This document shows, one piece after another, positions 20,658 to 28,613 of a stretch of 64,000 bases of DNA. Numbering within the stretch: position 1 is the stretch's first letter; each line of letters opens with the position of its first letter. The notes under the pieces are model-generated. The model was not told where the DNA came from. It ran no database searches and saw only the letters and a program-made list of their open reading frames with translations. The position numbers and the translations under genes were made by a program. The DNA is from Gordonia sp. OPL2 (GTDB lineage: Bacteria > Actinomycetota > Actinomycetes > Mycobacteriales > Mycobacteriaceae): positions 186,001-250,000 of the forward strand of contig NZ_RKME01000004.1 in assembly GCF_003797825.1 (NCBI RefSeq). The letters are read 5' to 3'.

Positions 20658-20822
20658 GGCCCACTCGTCGACCGTGTCCAGATTTTCGCCGATCGTGCCC
20701 GGTCTGCACGGCGAGCGTCGGCCCACTCGTCGACCGTGTCCAGATTTTCGCCGATCGTGCCCACGGTCACCCCGGCCGGACACCGTCGGCGAAAAGCAGG
20801 GCACGGTCGGCGAGGGTGGGGA
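20658..20822. repeat. Two 43-bp direct repeats plus a degenerate inverted copy
   Basis: 20658-20700 and 20720-20762 are identical over 43 bp (start GGCCCACTCGTCGACCGTGT, end CCGATCGTGCCC). A related unit in the opposite orientation occupies about 20785-20822, sharing TCGGCGAAAA, CACGGTCG and GTGGGG-type blocks with the reverse complement. The cluster fills most of the 230-bp gap between ddl and the receiver gene. No coding sequence is supported here. Confidence 0.85.
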
Positions 20823-20841
20823 AGCGGCTCGCCGGTCGCGC

Positions 20842-21927
20842 TCAGTGATCCGTGAAGAATCCGACCCGCCGACGATGGCTCTCGAGCGCGAACGTCACCA
20901 GCTGATCGATGAGGTCCGGGTAGCGCACCCCCGTCGCCTCCCAGAGCTTCGGGTACATCGAACCCGGGGTGAATCCGGGAATCGTGTTGACCTCGTTCAG
21001 CAGCCAGCCGCGACCACCCTCTTCGTAGAAGAAGTCGACGCGCGCCATCCCGGCGCAGCGCAGCGCGGTGAACGCCTTGGCGGCGAGATCGCGCACCTCG
21101 CGGGTGGCGTCGTCGGGTAGTTCGGCGGGGATGACCAGGGTCGCCGCTCCGGTGACGTACTTGTCCTCGTAGTCGTAGAACTCACTGCCCGGGAGGATCT
21201 CACCGGGCACCGACGCCTCGGGTGCCGTGTTGCCCAGGACCGCGACCTCGACCTCCCGCGCGGTGACGTGCTCCTCGATGATCACCACGTCGTCGTAGCG
21301 CAGGGCGATGTCGATGGCCTTGTCGAGTTCGGACGGATCGTGCGCCTTGGAGATCCCCACCGACGACCCGAGGTTCGCCGGCTTGACGAACACCGGCAGC
21401 CCGAGTTCGTCGACGGCGCGGGCAACGATCGTGTTGGGGTCGTCGATGCCGTCGCGGAACTCGATCCAGCGGCACTGCGGGATACCGGTCTGCTCGGCGA
21501 CGATCTTCGCCATCGCCTTGTCCATACACAGCGCCGACGACAACACCCCGGCACCGACGTAGGGCACCTTGAAGAGTTCGAGCATCCCCTGGATGGTGCC
21601 GTCCTCACCGTGCGGACCGTGCAGCAGCGGCAGGACGACGGTGACCGGCTGCTCGGGACCGTCGACCTCTCCGCGAACCGCGCTGAGTGGCTCGACCTCG
21701 GTGCCTGCGGCCTCGAGCCGCTCCGGCAGCGCACTGCCCTCGGCGAGCGCGGCGATCGCCTTGTCGTTGCGCAGCCAGGTGCCACCCTTGGTGATGCCGA
21801 TGGGCACGAGGTCGTACTTGCTCCGATCTGCTGCCGCGAGCACGTGGGCCGCGGTGACACAGGAGACGTCGTGTTCTGCGGACACCCCACCGAAGAGGAC
21901 GACCAGACGCAGCAGGGGTGAAGCCAT
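20842..21927 (-). CDS. ddl: D-alanine--D-alanine ligase
   Basis: ATP-grasp enzyme that makes the D-Ala-D-Ala dipeptide for peptidoglycan; cytoplasmic, 361 aa. N-terminal LVVLFGGVSAEHDVSCVTA, then LHGPHGEDGTIQGMLE, the ATP-grasp segments PVFVKPANLGSSVGISK and the metal site LLNEVNTIPGFTPGSMYPKLW near the end. The ATG at 21927 is chosen; an upstream GTG extension adds only a few residues. It is divergent from murF with a 67-bp shared promoter gap, so the two enzymes, acting in successive steps, are probably co-controlled. Confidence 0.95.
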   Translation of the reverse strand: MASPLLRLVVLFGGVSAEHDVSCVTAAHVLAAADRSKYDLVPIGITKGGTWLRNDKAIAALAEGSALPERLEAAGTEVEPLSAVRGEVDGPEQPVTVVLPLLHGPHGEDGTIQGMLELFKVPYVGAGVLSSALCMDKAMAKIVAEQTGIPQCRWIEFRDGIDDPNTIVARAVDELGLPVFVKPANLGSSVGISKAHDPSELDKAIDIALRYDDVVIIEEHVTAREVEVAVLGNTAPEASVPGEILPGSEFYDYEDKYVTGAATLVIPAELPDDATREVRDLAAKAFTALRCAGMARVDFFYEEGGRGWLLNEVNTIPGFTPGSMYPKLWEATGVRYPDLIDQLVTFALESHRRRVGFFTDH

Positions 21928-21994
21928 GGCAGACACGATACGGCCAGCGGGGACACGCAGCCGCCCGAGGTACGTGGGCTTGTAGCGTTGCGGT

Positions 21995-23317
21995 GTGCAT
22001 GTGAGGGCGAGTGAGGTGGCGCAGGCGGTCGGCGGACGACTGGTCGGCGACGACGTGACGATCGACGGTGCCGGCATCGACTCGCGGAGCGTCCGCCCGG
22101 GTCAGTTGTTCGTGCCGATCGTCGCGGCACGCGACGGCCACGAGTACGTGTCGTCGGCGGTTGCGGGTGGAGCGTCGGCGTACCTGACGTCGGTCGGGCC
22201 GCTGCCGGACGTGGCCGCCCCCGCGATCGAGGTCACCGAGACCGCGGCCGCGCTCGCCGATCTCGGCGGCGCCATGCGCGACCGGCTGCCCGACCGTGTC
22301 GTCGGCGTGACGGGGTCGGTCGGCAAGACCTCCACCAAGGACCTCCTCGCCGGCGTGCTCGCCACGACCTATCGGACCACCGCCAGCGAGAAGTCGTTCA
22401 ACAACGAGTTGGGTCTGCCGCTCACGCTGTCCAACGCTCCCGACGACACCGAGGCGGTCGTCGTCGAGATGGGTGCCCGCGGCATCGGACACATCGATCT
22501 GCTGTGTGGCATCGCCCGGCCGACCGTCGGCATCATCACCCGGGTCGAAGGGGTGCATCTCGAGCTGTTCGGTGACATCGACGCCGTCGCGCAGGCCAAG
22601 GGCGAACTGGTCGAGGCACTTCCGGTCGACGGCCTGGCGGTGCTCAACGCCGACCACGCGCGAGTGGCGGCCATGGCGGATCGCACCGACGCGGGTGTGC
22701 TGACCTTCGGGCTCACCCCGGCCGCGGACGTGCATGCCGCCGACGTCGTCCTCGACGACCAATTACGCGCCTCGTTCCGGTTGCACACGCCGTGGGGTGA
22801 GGCCGACATCCGGCTCGGGGCGCGGGGCGAGCACCAGGTGCCGAACGCGCTCGCCGCCGCGGCCGCGGCCGGCTGGCTCGGCGTACCCGTCGACGTCATG
22901 GCCGACGGTCTGCTCGGCGCCGCGCTGTCCGGATTGCGGATGGAGCTGTCCACGACGGCGGGCGGGGTGACCATCATCAACGACGCCTACAACGCGAACC
23001 CGACGTCGATGGCGGCGGCGCTGTCGTCGTTGGCGGCGCTCGACGCCCGGCGCCGCGTCGCAGTCCTCGGGACGATGGCCGAACTGGGTGCCGACTCGAC
23101 GACCGAGCACGTCGCGATCACCGCCCGCGCCCGTGAACTCGGTGTCGATGTCATCGCGGTCGACGAACCCGACTACGGCGACGACGCCCGCCACGTCCCC
23201 GATGTCGACGGTGCCGTCGCCGCGCTGGCCGGCCTCGGCTCCGGCGACGCCGTGCTCGTCAAGGGCAGTCGCGTCGCCGCGCTCGAGCGCGTCGCCGAGG
23301 CGCTGCTCGGCGGCTGA
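21995..23317 (+). CDS. murF: UDP-N-acetylmuramoyl-tripeptide--D-alanyl-D-alanine ligase
   Basis: Adds the Ddl product to UDP-MurNAc-tripeptide, the last cytoplasmic step of precursor synthesis. The 440-aa Mur ligase has the ATP-binding loop GVTGSVGKTSTKD (about residues 104-116), the SEKSFNNELGLPLTLS segment, VVVEMGARGIGHI, and the C-terminal domain with NDAYNANPTSM and LVKGSR. The start is GTG 21995. It stands alone, outside the dcw cluster where murF is often found, and is divergent from ddl. Confidence 0.92.
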   Translation: MHVRASEVAQAVGGRLVGDDVTIDGAGIDSRSVRPGQLFVPIVAARDGHEYVSSAVAGGASAYLTSVGPLPDVAAPAIEVTETAAALADLGGAMRDRLPDRVVGVTGSVGKTSTKDLLAGVLATTYRTTASEKSFNNELGLPLTLSNAPDDTEAVVVEMGARGIGHIDLLCGIARPTVGIITRVEGVHLELFGDIDAVAQAKGELVEALPVDGLAVLNADHARVAAMADRTDAGVLTFGLTPAADVHAADVVLDDQLRASFRLHTPWGEADIRLGARGEHQVPNALAAAAAAGWLGVPVDVMADGLLGAALSGLRMELSTTAGGVTIINDAYNANPTSMAAALSSLAALDARRRVAVLGTMAELGADSTTEHVAITARARELGVDVIAVDEPDYGDDARHVPDVDGAVAALAGLGSGDAVLVKGSRVAALERVAEALLGG

Positions 23318-23354
23318 GCCGTCCACCGCCCGCCGTCGACGGCAGATCTCAGCC
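23312..23354. terminator. Possible two-way terminator hairpin between murF and the MerR gene
   Basis: GGCTGA-GCCGTC (23312-23323) can pair with GACGGC (23338-23343) and TCAGCC (23349-23354), with a 5-nt bulge. It overlaps both stop codons of convergent genes. No T-run follows, so this is a weak call. Confidence 0.3.
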
Positions 23355-24131
23355 GTCGCGCCCCTCGGCGTTCGCGACGATGATGTCGCGGAGAAACTGT
23401 GCGAGTCCCGGCGCACGCGTGTCGTAGTGCGCGGTGAATCGCGGATCGGCGATGTACATCTCGGCGAGATTCACCTGCATCTCGTACCCGCAGTCGTAGA
23501 ACTGTTCGATCCCGGCGCGGTGCTCCTCGGCGAGCGCATTCGCCTCCGGTGAGCCGGCAGCCACTCCGGCGCGCATCGCGTCCGCCAGCTTCGCCTCGAG
23601 GGCGTCGCCCTCGGCCTTGATCCGGCGCCAATCGTTCTTGTCGAATCGGGCTGTTCGCGCCTGGCTCTGCCGCCACGCGTCGGTATCGCCCCAGCGCTCC
23701 TGGGCCTCGGCGGCGTACTCGTCGCCGGGCCAGTCGTCGCCGAAGATCTCGGCCTGCTCCGCCGCGGTCAGCTGGATGCCGTCCTTCTTTGCGTTCATCA
23801 TCTCCTCCACTGCTGCGACCATCCGGTGCAAGCGATCGATCCGTTCGGTCAGCAGGTCGTGCTGATCGCGCAGATGCGCCATCGCATCCACGGACGGGTC
23901 GTCGAGCAGGGTCGCGATCTGCTCCAGAGGAAAGCCCAGCTCACGGTAGGTGAGGACGCGGTGCAGACGTTCGACGTCGGCGTCGTCGTAGATCCGATAA
24001 CCCGACGCCGTACGTCCCGACGGCACCACGAGTCCGATGTGGTCCCAGTGGTGCAGGGTGCGGACGCTGATACCGACAAGACGCGCGATCTCGCCGACCG
24101 TGCGCTGGTCTTCTTCGCTCACATCCGACAC
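23349..24131 (-). CDS. MerR family regulator with TipAS ligand domain
   Basis: A 260-aa transcription regulator. The N-terminal MerR winged helix (about residues 10-80) has TVGEIARLVGISVRTLHHWDHIGLVVPSGR, followed by a dimerisation coiled coil (about 85-120). The C-terminal part (about 125-250: AEQAEIFGDDW, ERWGDTDAWRQS and YDCGYEMQVNLAEMYIADPRFTAHYD) matches the TipAS domain, which binds thiopeptide-type drugs and other ligands in Streptomyces TipAL. The start is GTG 24131. The target is unknown; no linked efflux gene is seen beside it. Confidence 0.87.
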   Translation of the reverse strand: MSDVSEEDQRTVGEIARLVGISVRTLHHWDHIGLVVPSGRTASGYRIYDDADVERLHRVLTYRELGFPLEQIATLLDDPSVDAMAHLRDQHDLLTERIDRLHRMVAAVEEMMNAKKDGIQLTAAEQAEIFGDDWPGDEYAAEAQERWGDTDAWRQSQARTARFDKNDWRRIKAEGDALEAKLADAMRAGVAAGSPEANALAEEHRAGIEQFYDCGYEMQVNLAEMYIADPRFTAHYDTRAPGLAQFLRDIIVANAEGRDG

Positions 24132-24194
24132 TGTGGTGCCTCACGTCGCGTCAGGGTCAAGGGCGGACATCCGCCCTGAGTTCCACCGCGGAAC

Positions 24195-24641
24195 CTACGG
24201 CGCCAGCCCGAACTCCTGGTCGCCCTTGGTGCAGCTCGCGAGGATTCCGGTGGTCTCCGACGGCCCGCAATCCCAGCCCGACACCTGCTGTGGCTGCCCG
24301 GTCGCGATCTTCGGCCCGTACTCCGTGGCGACCTTCTTGGCGGTGCCGCAGTCCAGATCGCCGTCGAGGATCAGGATGCGCAGTGCGCCGTCGGGACCCT
24401 TGGTGGTTCCGCATGCCGTGGTGTCGGCGTGATCGTCGGCGACCGACGTCGTCGGGGAGGCCGGCTTCGGCCCGCCGACGACGGATGCGCTCGGATTCTC
24501 CGAGACCGTGGTCGCCGACCCGGAGTCGGCCGCCGACGACGGGGTGGACTCCTGTTCGGTTCCGCATCCGGCTAGTGCGAGGCCCACCACGCCGGCGGCG
24601 AGAACGAGCACGATTCGATGCAAGCTACGCGACATGGACAT
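24195..24641 (-). CDS. Small lipoprotein of unknown function
   Basis: A 148-aa predicted lipoprotein: basic start, hydrophobic stretch, and lipobox ALAGC at about residues 24-28, then a Ser/Thr/Ala/Pro-rich spacer to about residue 70. The folded part has four cysteines (ACGTT, LDCGT, WDCGP, ASCTK) spaced as if for two disulfides. No family is recognised with confidence. The start may be ATG 24641 or ATG 24635. It is divergent from tgt and their 5' ends lie within 70 bp. Confidence 0.7.
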   Translation of the reverse strand: MSMSRSLHRIVLVLAAGVVGLALAGCGTEQESTPSSAADSGSATTVSENPSASVVGGPKPASPTTSVADDHADTTACGTTKGPDGALRILILDGDLDCGTAKKVATEYGPKIATGQPQQVSGWDCGPSETTGILASCTKGDQEFGLAP

Positions 24642-24707
24642 CACCGTACCGGGTCCGATTGCCGTCCAGGTTTGGGCGGTGAGGCCCCCACCTGCAAGGA
24701 TGCACCC

Positions 24708-25970
24708 GTGAGTTCCGACGACCCCGCCTTGAGCCCCGACCATTCCTTCACCGTCGGGACGTCGCTGCCCGGCACCCGGGGCCGGACCGGCGTCATCGAC
24801 ACCCCGCACGGGCAGATCCATACGCCGGCGTTCGTGCCGGTCGGGACCAAGGCCACCGTCAAGACGGTGCTCCCCGAATCGGTGGCGGCGCTCGGCGCGC
24901 AGGCGGTCCTCGCCAACGCCTATCACCTCTACCTGCAGCCCGGTCCGGAGATCATCGACGAGGCCGGTGGACTCGGGGCCTTCATGAACTGGCCCGGTCC
25001 CACCTACACCGACAGCGGGGGATTCCAGGTCATGTCCCTCGGTGTCGGGTTCAAGAAGGTCATCTCGATGGACGTCGTCGGCGAGCAGAACGACGACGCG
25101 ACCGCCGCCGGCAAGGAACGGCTCTCGGCCGTCGACGACGACGGCGTCACCTTCAAGTCGCATCTCGACGGGTCGGCCCACCGGTTCACCCCGGAGGTGT
25201 CCATGCAGATTCAGCACCAACTGGGCGCCGACATCATCTTCGCGTTCGACGAACTGACCACCCTGATGAACACCCGTATGTATCAAGAGAATTCACTCGA
25301 GCGCACCAGGCTCTGGGCGATTCGCTGTCTCGCCGAACACAATCAGCTGACCCGCGAGCGCATCCATCGTCCACCGCAGTCGCTGTGGGGTGTCATTCAG
25401 GGTGCCCAATACGAGGATCTGCGGCGCAAGGCCGCGCGGGATCTGGTCACCATGAGCGCGATGGATCAGGCCGACGGTGGGCGCGGATTCGGCGGTTTCG
25501 GGATCGGCGGGGCGCTCACCAAGGACGACCTCGGGACCATCGTCGGCTGGGTCAACGACGAACTCCCGCAGGACAAGCCGAAACATCTGCTCGGCATCAG
25601 CGAACCGGACGACATCTTCGTGGCGATCGAGAACGGTGCCGACACCTTCGACTGCGTCTCACCGACCCGGGTCGCCCGCAACGGGGCGATCTACTCGCGG
25701 GACGGGCGATACAACGTCACGAATGCGAAGTACCGCAAGGATTTCCGACCACTCGACCCGGAAGTCGAGAACTACAGCTCGCAATACACCCGCGCGTACC
25801 TTCATCATCTGTTCAAGGCGAAGGAAGGACTCGCCGCGACCCTCGCGACCCTGCACAACGTGTCGTTCATCGTGCAGATGGTCGACGGTGCCCGTCGGGC
25901 GATCGAGGCCGGGAACTACGTCGAGTACCGCGACGACTTCCTGGGTCGGTACTACGCGGGTTCCCGGTGA
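24708..25970 (+). CDS. tgt: tRNA-guanine transglycosylase family protein lacking zinc cysteines
   Basis: Resembles bacterial Tgt, which exchanges guanine-34 for a 7-deazaguanine in tRNAs for Asn, Asp, His and Tyr. The 420-aa product keeps the general base Asp102 (TDSGGFQ), FDE (Asp181-Glu182), GVIQGAQYEDLR, and nucleophile Asp315 (FDCVSPTR). The zinc site does not fit: where E. coli has C-x-C-x-x-C (302, 304, 307), this protein has Val353, Asn355 and Ser358; only the histidine (His383) remains. The residue after FDE is Leu183 where E. coli has Cys145. GTG 24708 follows AAGGATGCACCC; longer frames upstream lack support. No queuosine synthesis genes are nearby, but gluQ lies 4 kb away. Confidence 0.85.
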   Translation: MSSDDPALSPDHSFTVGTSLPGTRGRTGVIDTPHGQIHTPAFVPVGTKATVKTVLPESVAALGAQAVLANAYHLYLQPGPEIIDEAGGLGAFMNWPGPTYTDSGGFQVMSLGVGFKKVISMDVVGEQNDDATAAGKERLSAVDDDGVTFKSHLDGSAHRFTPEVSMQIQHQLGADIIFAFDELTTLMNTRMYQENSLERTRLWAIRCLAEHNQLTRERIHRPPQSLWGVIQGAQYEDLRRKAARDLVTMSAMDQADGGRGFGGFGIGGALTKDDLGTIVGWVNDELPQDKPKHLLGISEPDDIFVAIENGADTFDCVSPTRVARNGAIYSRDGRYNVTNAKYRKDFRPLDPEVENYSSQYTRAYLHHLFKAKEGLAATLATLHNVSFIVQMVDGARRAIEAGNYVEYRDDFLGRYYAGSR

Positions 25971-25984
25971 GCGGCTCCTGAGCG

Positions 25985-26854
25985 TCAGCGAATCCATTCG
26001 GTGGCAAGGCTGTCGACCCAGTCGACGGCGTCGGCCGCGTCAGCGGGTGGCGCATCCACGATCACCAGTTCGGTCACCCCGAGCGCGGCGAGCGGTTCGA
26101 GGTCGGCGAGCGACGGAGAGCGCAGCGCCACCGCGACGCTGAGTTGATCGGTGGATCGTCCTGCGGACGAGCACAATTCGTTGATCGTGCGCATGCGGTC
26201 GGCGACGGCATCGACATCGTCGAGGTTGAAGCCGTACCAGCCGTCGGCCCAGTCGACGACCCGTTTCAGAGCGCTGTCACTGTTGCCGCCGACGACGATC
26301 GGGATGGTCGATCGGACCGGTGCCGGCCGGACGCGGATGGCGTCGAACGAGACGAACTCGGATGTGTAGGACGCGGGATCGTCTCGCCACAGGGTGCGCA
26401 TGGCCTCGACGTACCGGGCGGTTCGGGCTCCTCTGCGCTCGAACGGGACCCCGAGCGCATCGAATTCCTCGCGCGACCAGCCGATCCCGACGCCGGCTGT
26501 CAGCCGTCCGCCGCTGAGGCGGTCCAGTGACGCGAGCTGCTTGGCCATGATCACCGGATTGTGTTCGGGCAAGAGGGATACGCCGGTCGCGAGGCCGATG
26601 GTCGAGGTGGCCGCGGCCGCGAAGGACAACGTGATCGTCGGGTCCAGCCAATCCGCGTCGGCCGGCACCGCGATCTTCCCGTCGGCCGCATAGGGGTATC
26701 GCGAGGTCTGATCGTCGACCATCACGACGTGTTCGCCCGACCACAGAGTCGCGAAACCCCGGCGCTCGGCCCGGCGGGCGACGGCGTCGATGACGTCGCG
26801 GTTTGCCCCCGTGCCGATCCCCAGGGCGTGCAGACCGATGCGCATGTCCGTCAT
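25985..26854 (-). CDS. LLM class (luciferase-like) oxidoreductase, probably F420-dependent
   Basis: A 289-aa TIM-barrel protein of the bacterial luciferase family. It shows FATLWSGEHVVMVD, ATGVSLLPEHNPVIMAKQLASLDRLSGGRLTAGVGIGWSREEF and IPIVVGGNSDSALKRVVDWADGWYGF, which match the actinobacterial F420-dependent subfamily. The substrate cannot be read from the sequence. It starts at 26854 or at ATG 26845 and converges on tgt with a short gap. Confidence 0.85.
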   Translation of the reverse strand: MTDMRIGLHALGIGTGANRDVIDAVARRAERRGFATLWSGEHVVMVDDQTSRYPYAADGKIAVPADADWLDPTITLSFAAAATSTIGLATGVSLLPEHNPVIMAKQLASLDRLSGGRLTAGVGIGWSREEFDALGVPFERRGARTARYVEAMRTLWRDDPASYTSEFVSFDAIRVRPAPVRSTIPIVVGGNSDSALKRVVDWADGWYGFNLDDVDAVADRMRTINELCSSAGRSTDQLSVAVALRSPSLADLEPLAALGVTELVIVDAPPADAADAVDWVDSLATEWIR

Positions 26855-27093
26855 GCCTGTAGATCATCCACCGAATCCCGGCGCCCGGGCGCCACCTGGA
26901 AGAACGCGCCGGAAATGCCCGCAGGCGCAGTTCCGGGATGACCTCCCCGACTGGATCGTCGGGCCACCCGTCGGCCCGCACCCGGGCGACACCCCCTCGG
27001 GAACCGCAACCCTGTCCGACTCGTTGGGTTTGCGAAGAGACCGCCGACTCGGCACCCTGGAAGGGTCCCACCGAGCCTGAACCGAGAGAGACG
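26855..27093. other. Non-coding gap between LLM oxidoreductase and CNNM operon
   Basis: The 5' ends of both flanking units face this gap, so it must contain two promoters. It is very GC-rich with several short inverted repeats (for example TCGGGCC at about 26958 and GGCCCGC following it) and could fold in RNA ahead of the transporter genes. I recognise no known riboswitch class; in particular I see no M-box core. No gene is supported within it. Confidence 0.4.
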
Positions 27094-27198
27094 ATGCGAC
27101 GCGCCAAGCGCCGAAAACGCCGACGACGATCTGCCCACCCCTGCTCCACCCTGCCTGACGATCACCCCGTCGGGGCTGCCCGGAGGTCGTCGTGCTGA
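27094..27198 (+). CDS. Possible 34-aa arginine-rich leader peptide before CNNM genes
   Basis: ATG 27094 follows GAGAGAGACG and opens a short frame whose first 12 residues are MRRAKRRKRRRR. The TGA at 27196-27198 overlaps the GTG start of the transporter gene at 27192 by seven bases. Overlap and the extreme basic start suggest a translated leader that couples or gates translation of the downstream gene. This is inference; a chance frame in GC-rich DNA is possible. Confidence 0.35.
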   Translation: MRRAKRRKRRRRSAHPCSTLPDDHPVGAARRSSC

Positions 27199-28613
27199 CC
27201 CTCCTCGGCATCGCTGCCGGCATCCTCGTCGTCTTCCTCATCACCGCCCTGACCGGCTATTTCGTCGCTCAGGAGTTCGCGTACATGGCGGTCGACCGGT
27301 CACGATTGCGAGCTCGCGCCGACGCCGGTGACGCCGCGGCCGCGCGTGCACTCTCCGTCACCCGCCGCACCTCCTTCATGCTCTCCGGCGCTCAGCTGGG
27401 CATCACCATCACCGGCCTGCTCGTCGGCTACGTCGCCGAACCGCTCATCGGTAGCGGTGTCGGCGAACTCCTCGGCGACGTCGGGATTCCGGTCGCGGCC
27501 GGCGTGGCGATCGGCACGGTCATCGCGATCCTGTTCTCCACCGTCATCCAGATGGTCCTCGGTGAGTTGTTCCCGAAGAACCTGGCGATAGCACGGCCGG
27601 AGCCGGTGGCGCGGTGGTTGGCGCGGTCGACGACGGCCTACCTCGCGGTGTTCGGCTGGCTGATCGCGCTGTTCGACAAATCATCGAACCTCTTGTTGCG
27701 CATGCTGCGCATCGAACCCGTGCATGACGTCGAGCATTCGGCCACCCCGCGCGACCTCGAGCACATCGTCGCGGAGTCGCGGGACGCCGGCGAGCTTCCC
27801 GCGGATCTGTCGACGCTGCTGGATCGCATCCTCGACTTCCCCACGCGCACAGCCGGTCACGCGATGATCCCGCGCACCCGCGTCGACTGCGTGGGCGACG
27901 ACGACACCGCGTCGTCGGTGCTGACGAGGATGAGCACCGGACACACCCGTTATCCGGTCACCGACGACAACGCCGAGATCATCGGCATCGTCCACCTACA
28001 CGACCTGCTCGTGTGGTCGGCCGACGCAACCGCGAATCCGACGGCGACGGCGGCCGACGTGTGCCGTCGCCCGATCATCGTGCCGACGTCCCTGCCCCTG
28101 CCCGAGGTGATCGCGCAGATCGAGGAGGCCGACGACGAGATGGCCGTTGTGATCGACGAGTACGGCGGATTCGCCGGTGTCGTGACCATCGAGGACATCG
28201 CCGAGGAACTCGTCGGCGAGATCGACGACGAGCACGATCCGGATGCCCCGGAGGCGATCGAGCACACCGACGACGGGTGGCTGATCCGCGGCGACACCCA
28301 TCTGGACGAGGTCTCCCGCGAGATCGGTCACGATCTCCCCGACGACGACCACGAGACCATCGCCGGACTGGTCATCGGCGAGTTCGGCGGACTGCCCGCC
28401 GTCGGCGACGAAGTCGTGTTCGACCTCGAACTCGATCCCGCCCTGCTCGCGCACGACGAACCCGTCGGGCCGCAGTCGGTGCGGGTCGTTGTGCTCGCCG
28501 TCGACCGGCATGTGCCGTCGTCGGTGCTGCTGACGACATCCCTGGCCCACGCGGACAGTTCACCGGGTCGCCGACATCACGCCGACGCGACCGAGGAAGG
28601 CGGTGCCCGATGA
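27192..28613 (+). CDS. CNNM/CorC family membrane protein with CBS pair
   Basis: Hemolysin-family transporter, a type linked to Mg2+/Co2+ efflux. The 473-aa product has an N-terminal DUF21 domain with about four membrane segments (TALTGYFVAQEFAYMAVDR, SFMLSGAQLGITITGLLVGYVAEPLIG, MVLGELFPKNLAIARPEPVA), a CBS pair (about 215-335, with MIPRTRV and VIDEYGGFAGVVTIEDIAEELVGEI), and a C-terminal CorC/HlyC domain to about residue 430. Ribosome site GGAGG precedes GTG 27192. It overlaps the second CNNM gene by four bases (ATGA), so the pair forms one operon. Confidence 0.9.
   Translation: MLTLLGIAAGILVVFLITALTGYFVAQEFAYMAVDRSRLRARADAGDAAAARALSVTRRTSFMLSGAQLGITITGLLVGYVAEPLIGSGVGELLGDVGIPVAAGVAIGTVIAILFSTVIQMVLGELFPKNLAIARPEPVARWLARSTTAYLAVFGWLIALFDKSSNLLLRMLRIEPVHDVEHSATPRDLEHIVAESRDAGELPADLSTLLDRILDFPTRTAGHAMIPRTRVDCVGDDDTASSVLTRMSTGHTRYPVTDDNAEIIGIVHLHDLLVWSADATANPTATAADVCRRPIIVPTSLPLPEVIAQIEEADDEMAVVIDEYGGFAGVVTIEDIAEELVGEIDDEHDPDAPEAIEHTDDGWLIRGDTHLDEVSREIGHDLPDDDHETIAGLVIGEFGGLPAVGDEVVFDLELDPALLAHDEPVGPQSVRVVVLAVDRHVPSSVLLTTSLAHADSSPGRRHHADATEEGGAR

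Noticed and set aside
20613..20804. A 63-codon minus-strand frame in the repeat region
   Set aside because: Its sequence is the translation of the direct repeats, with duplicated GHGRR/GENLDTVDEWA-type pieces, and has no ribosome site or family.
26855..27093. M-box Mg2+ riboswitch before the CNNM genes
   Set aside because: The conserved M-box core could not be found; only GC-rich inverted repeats are present.
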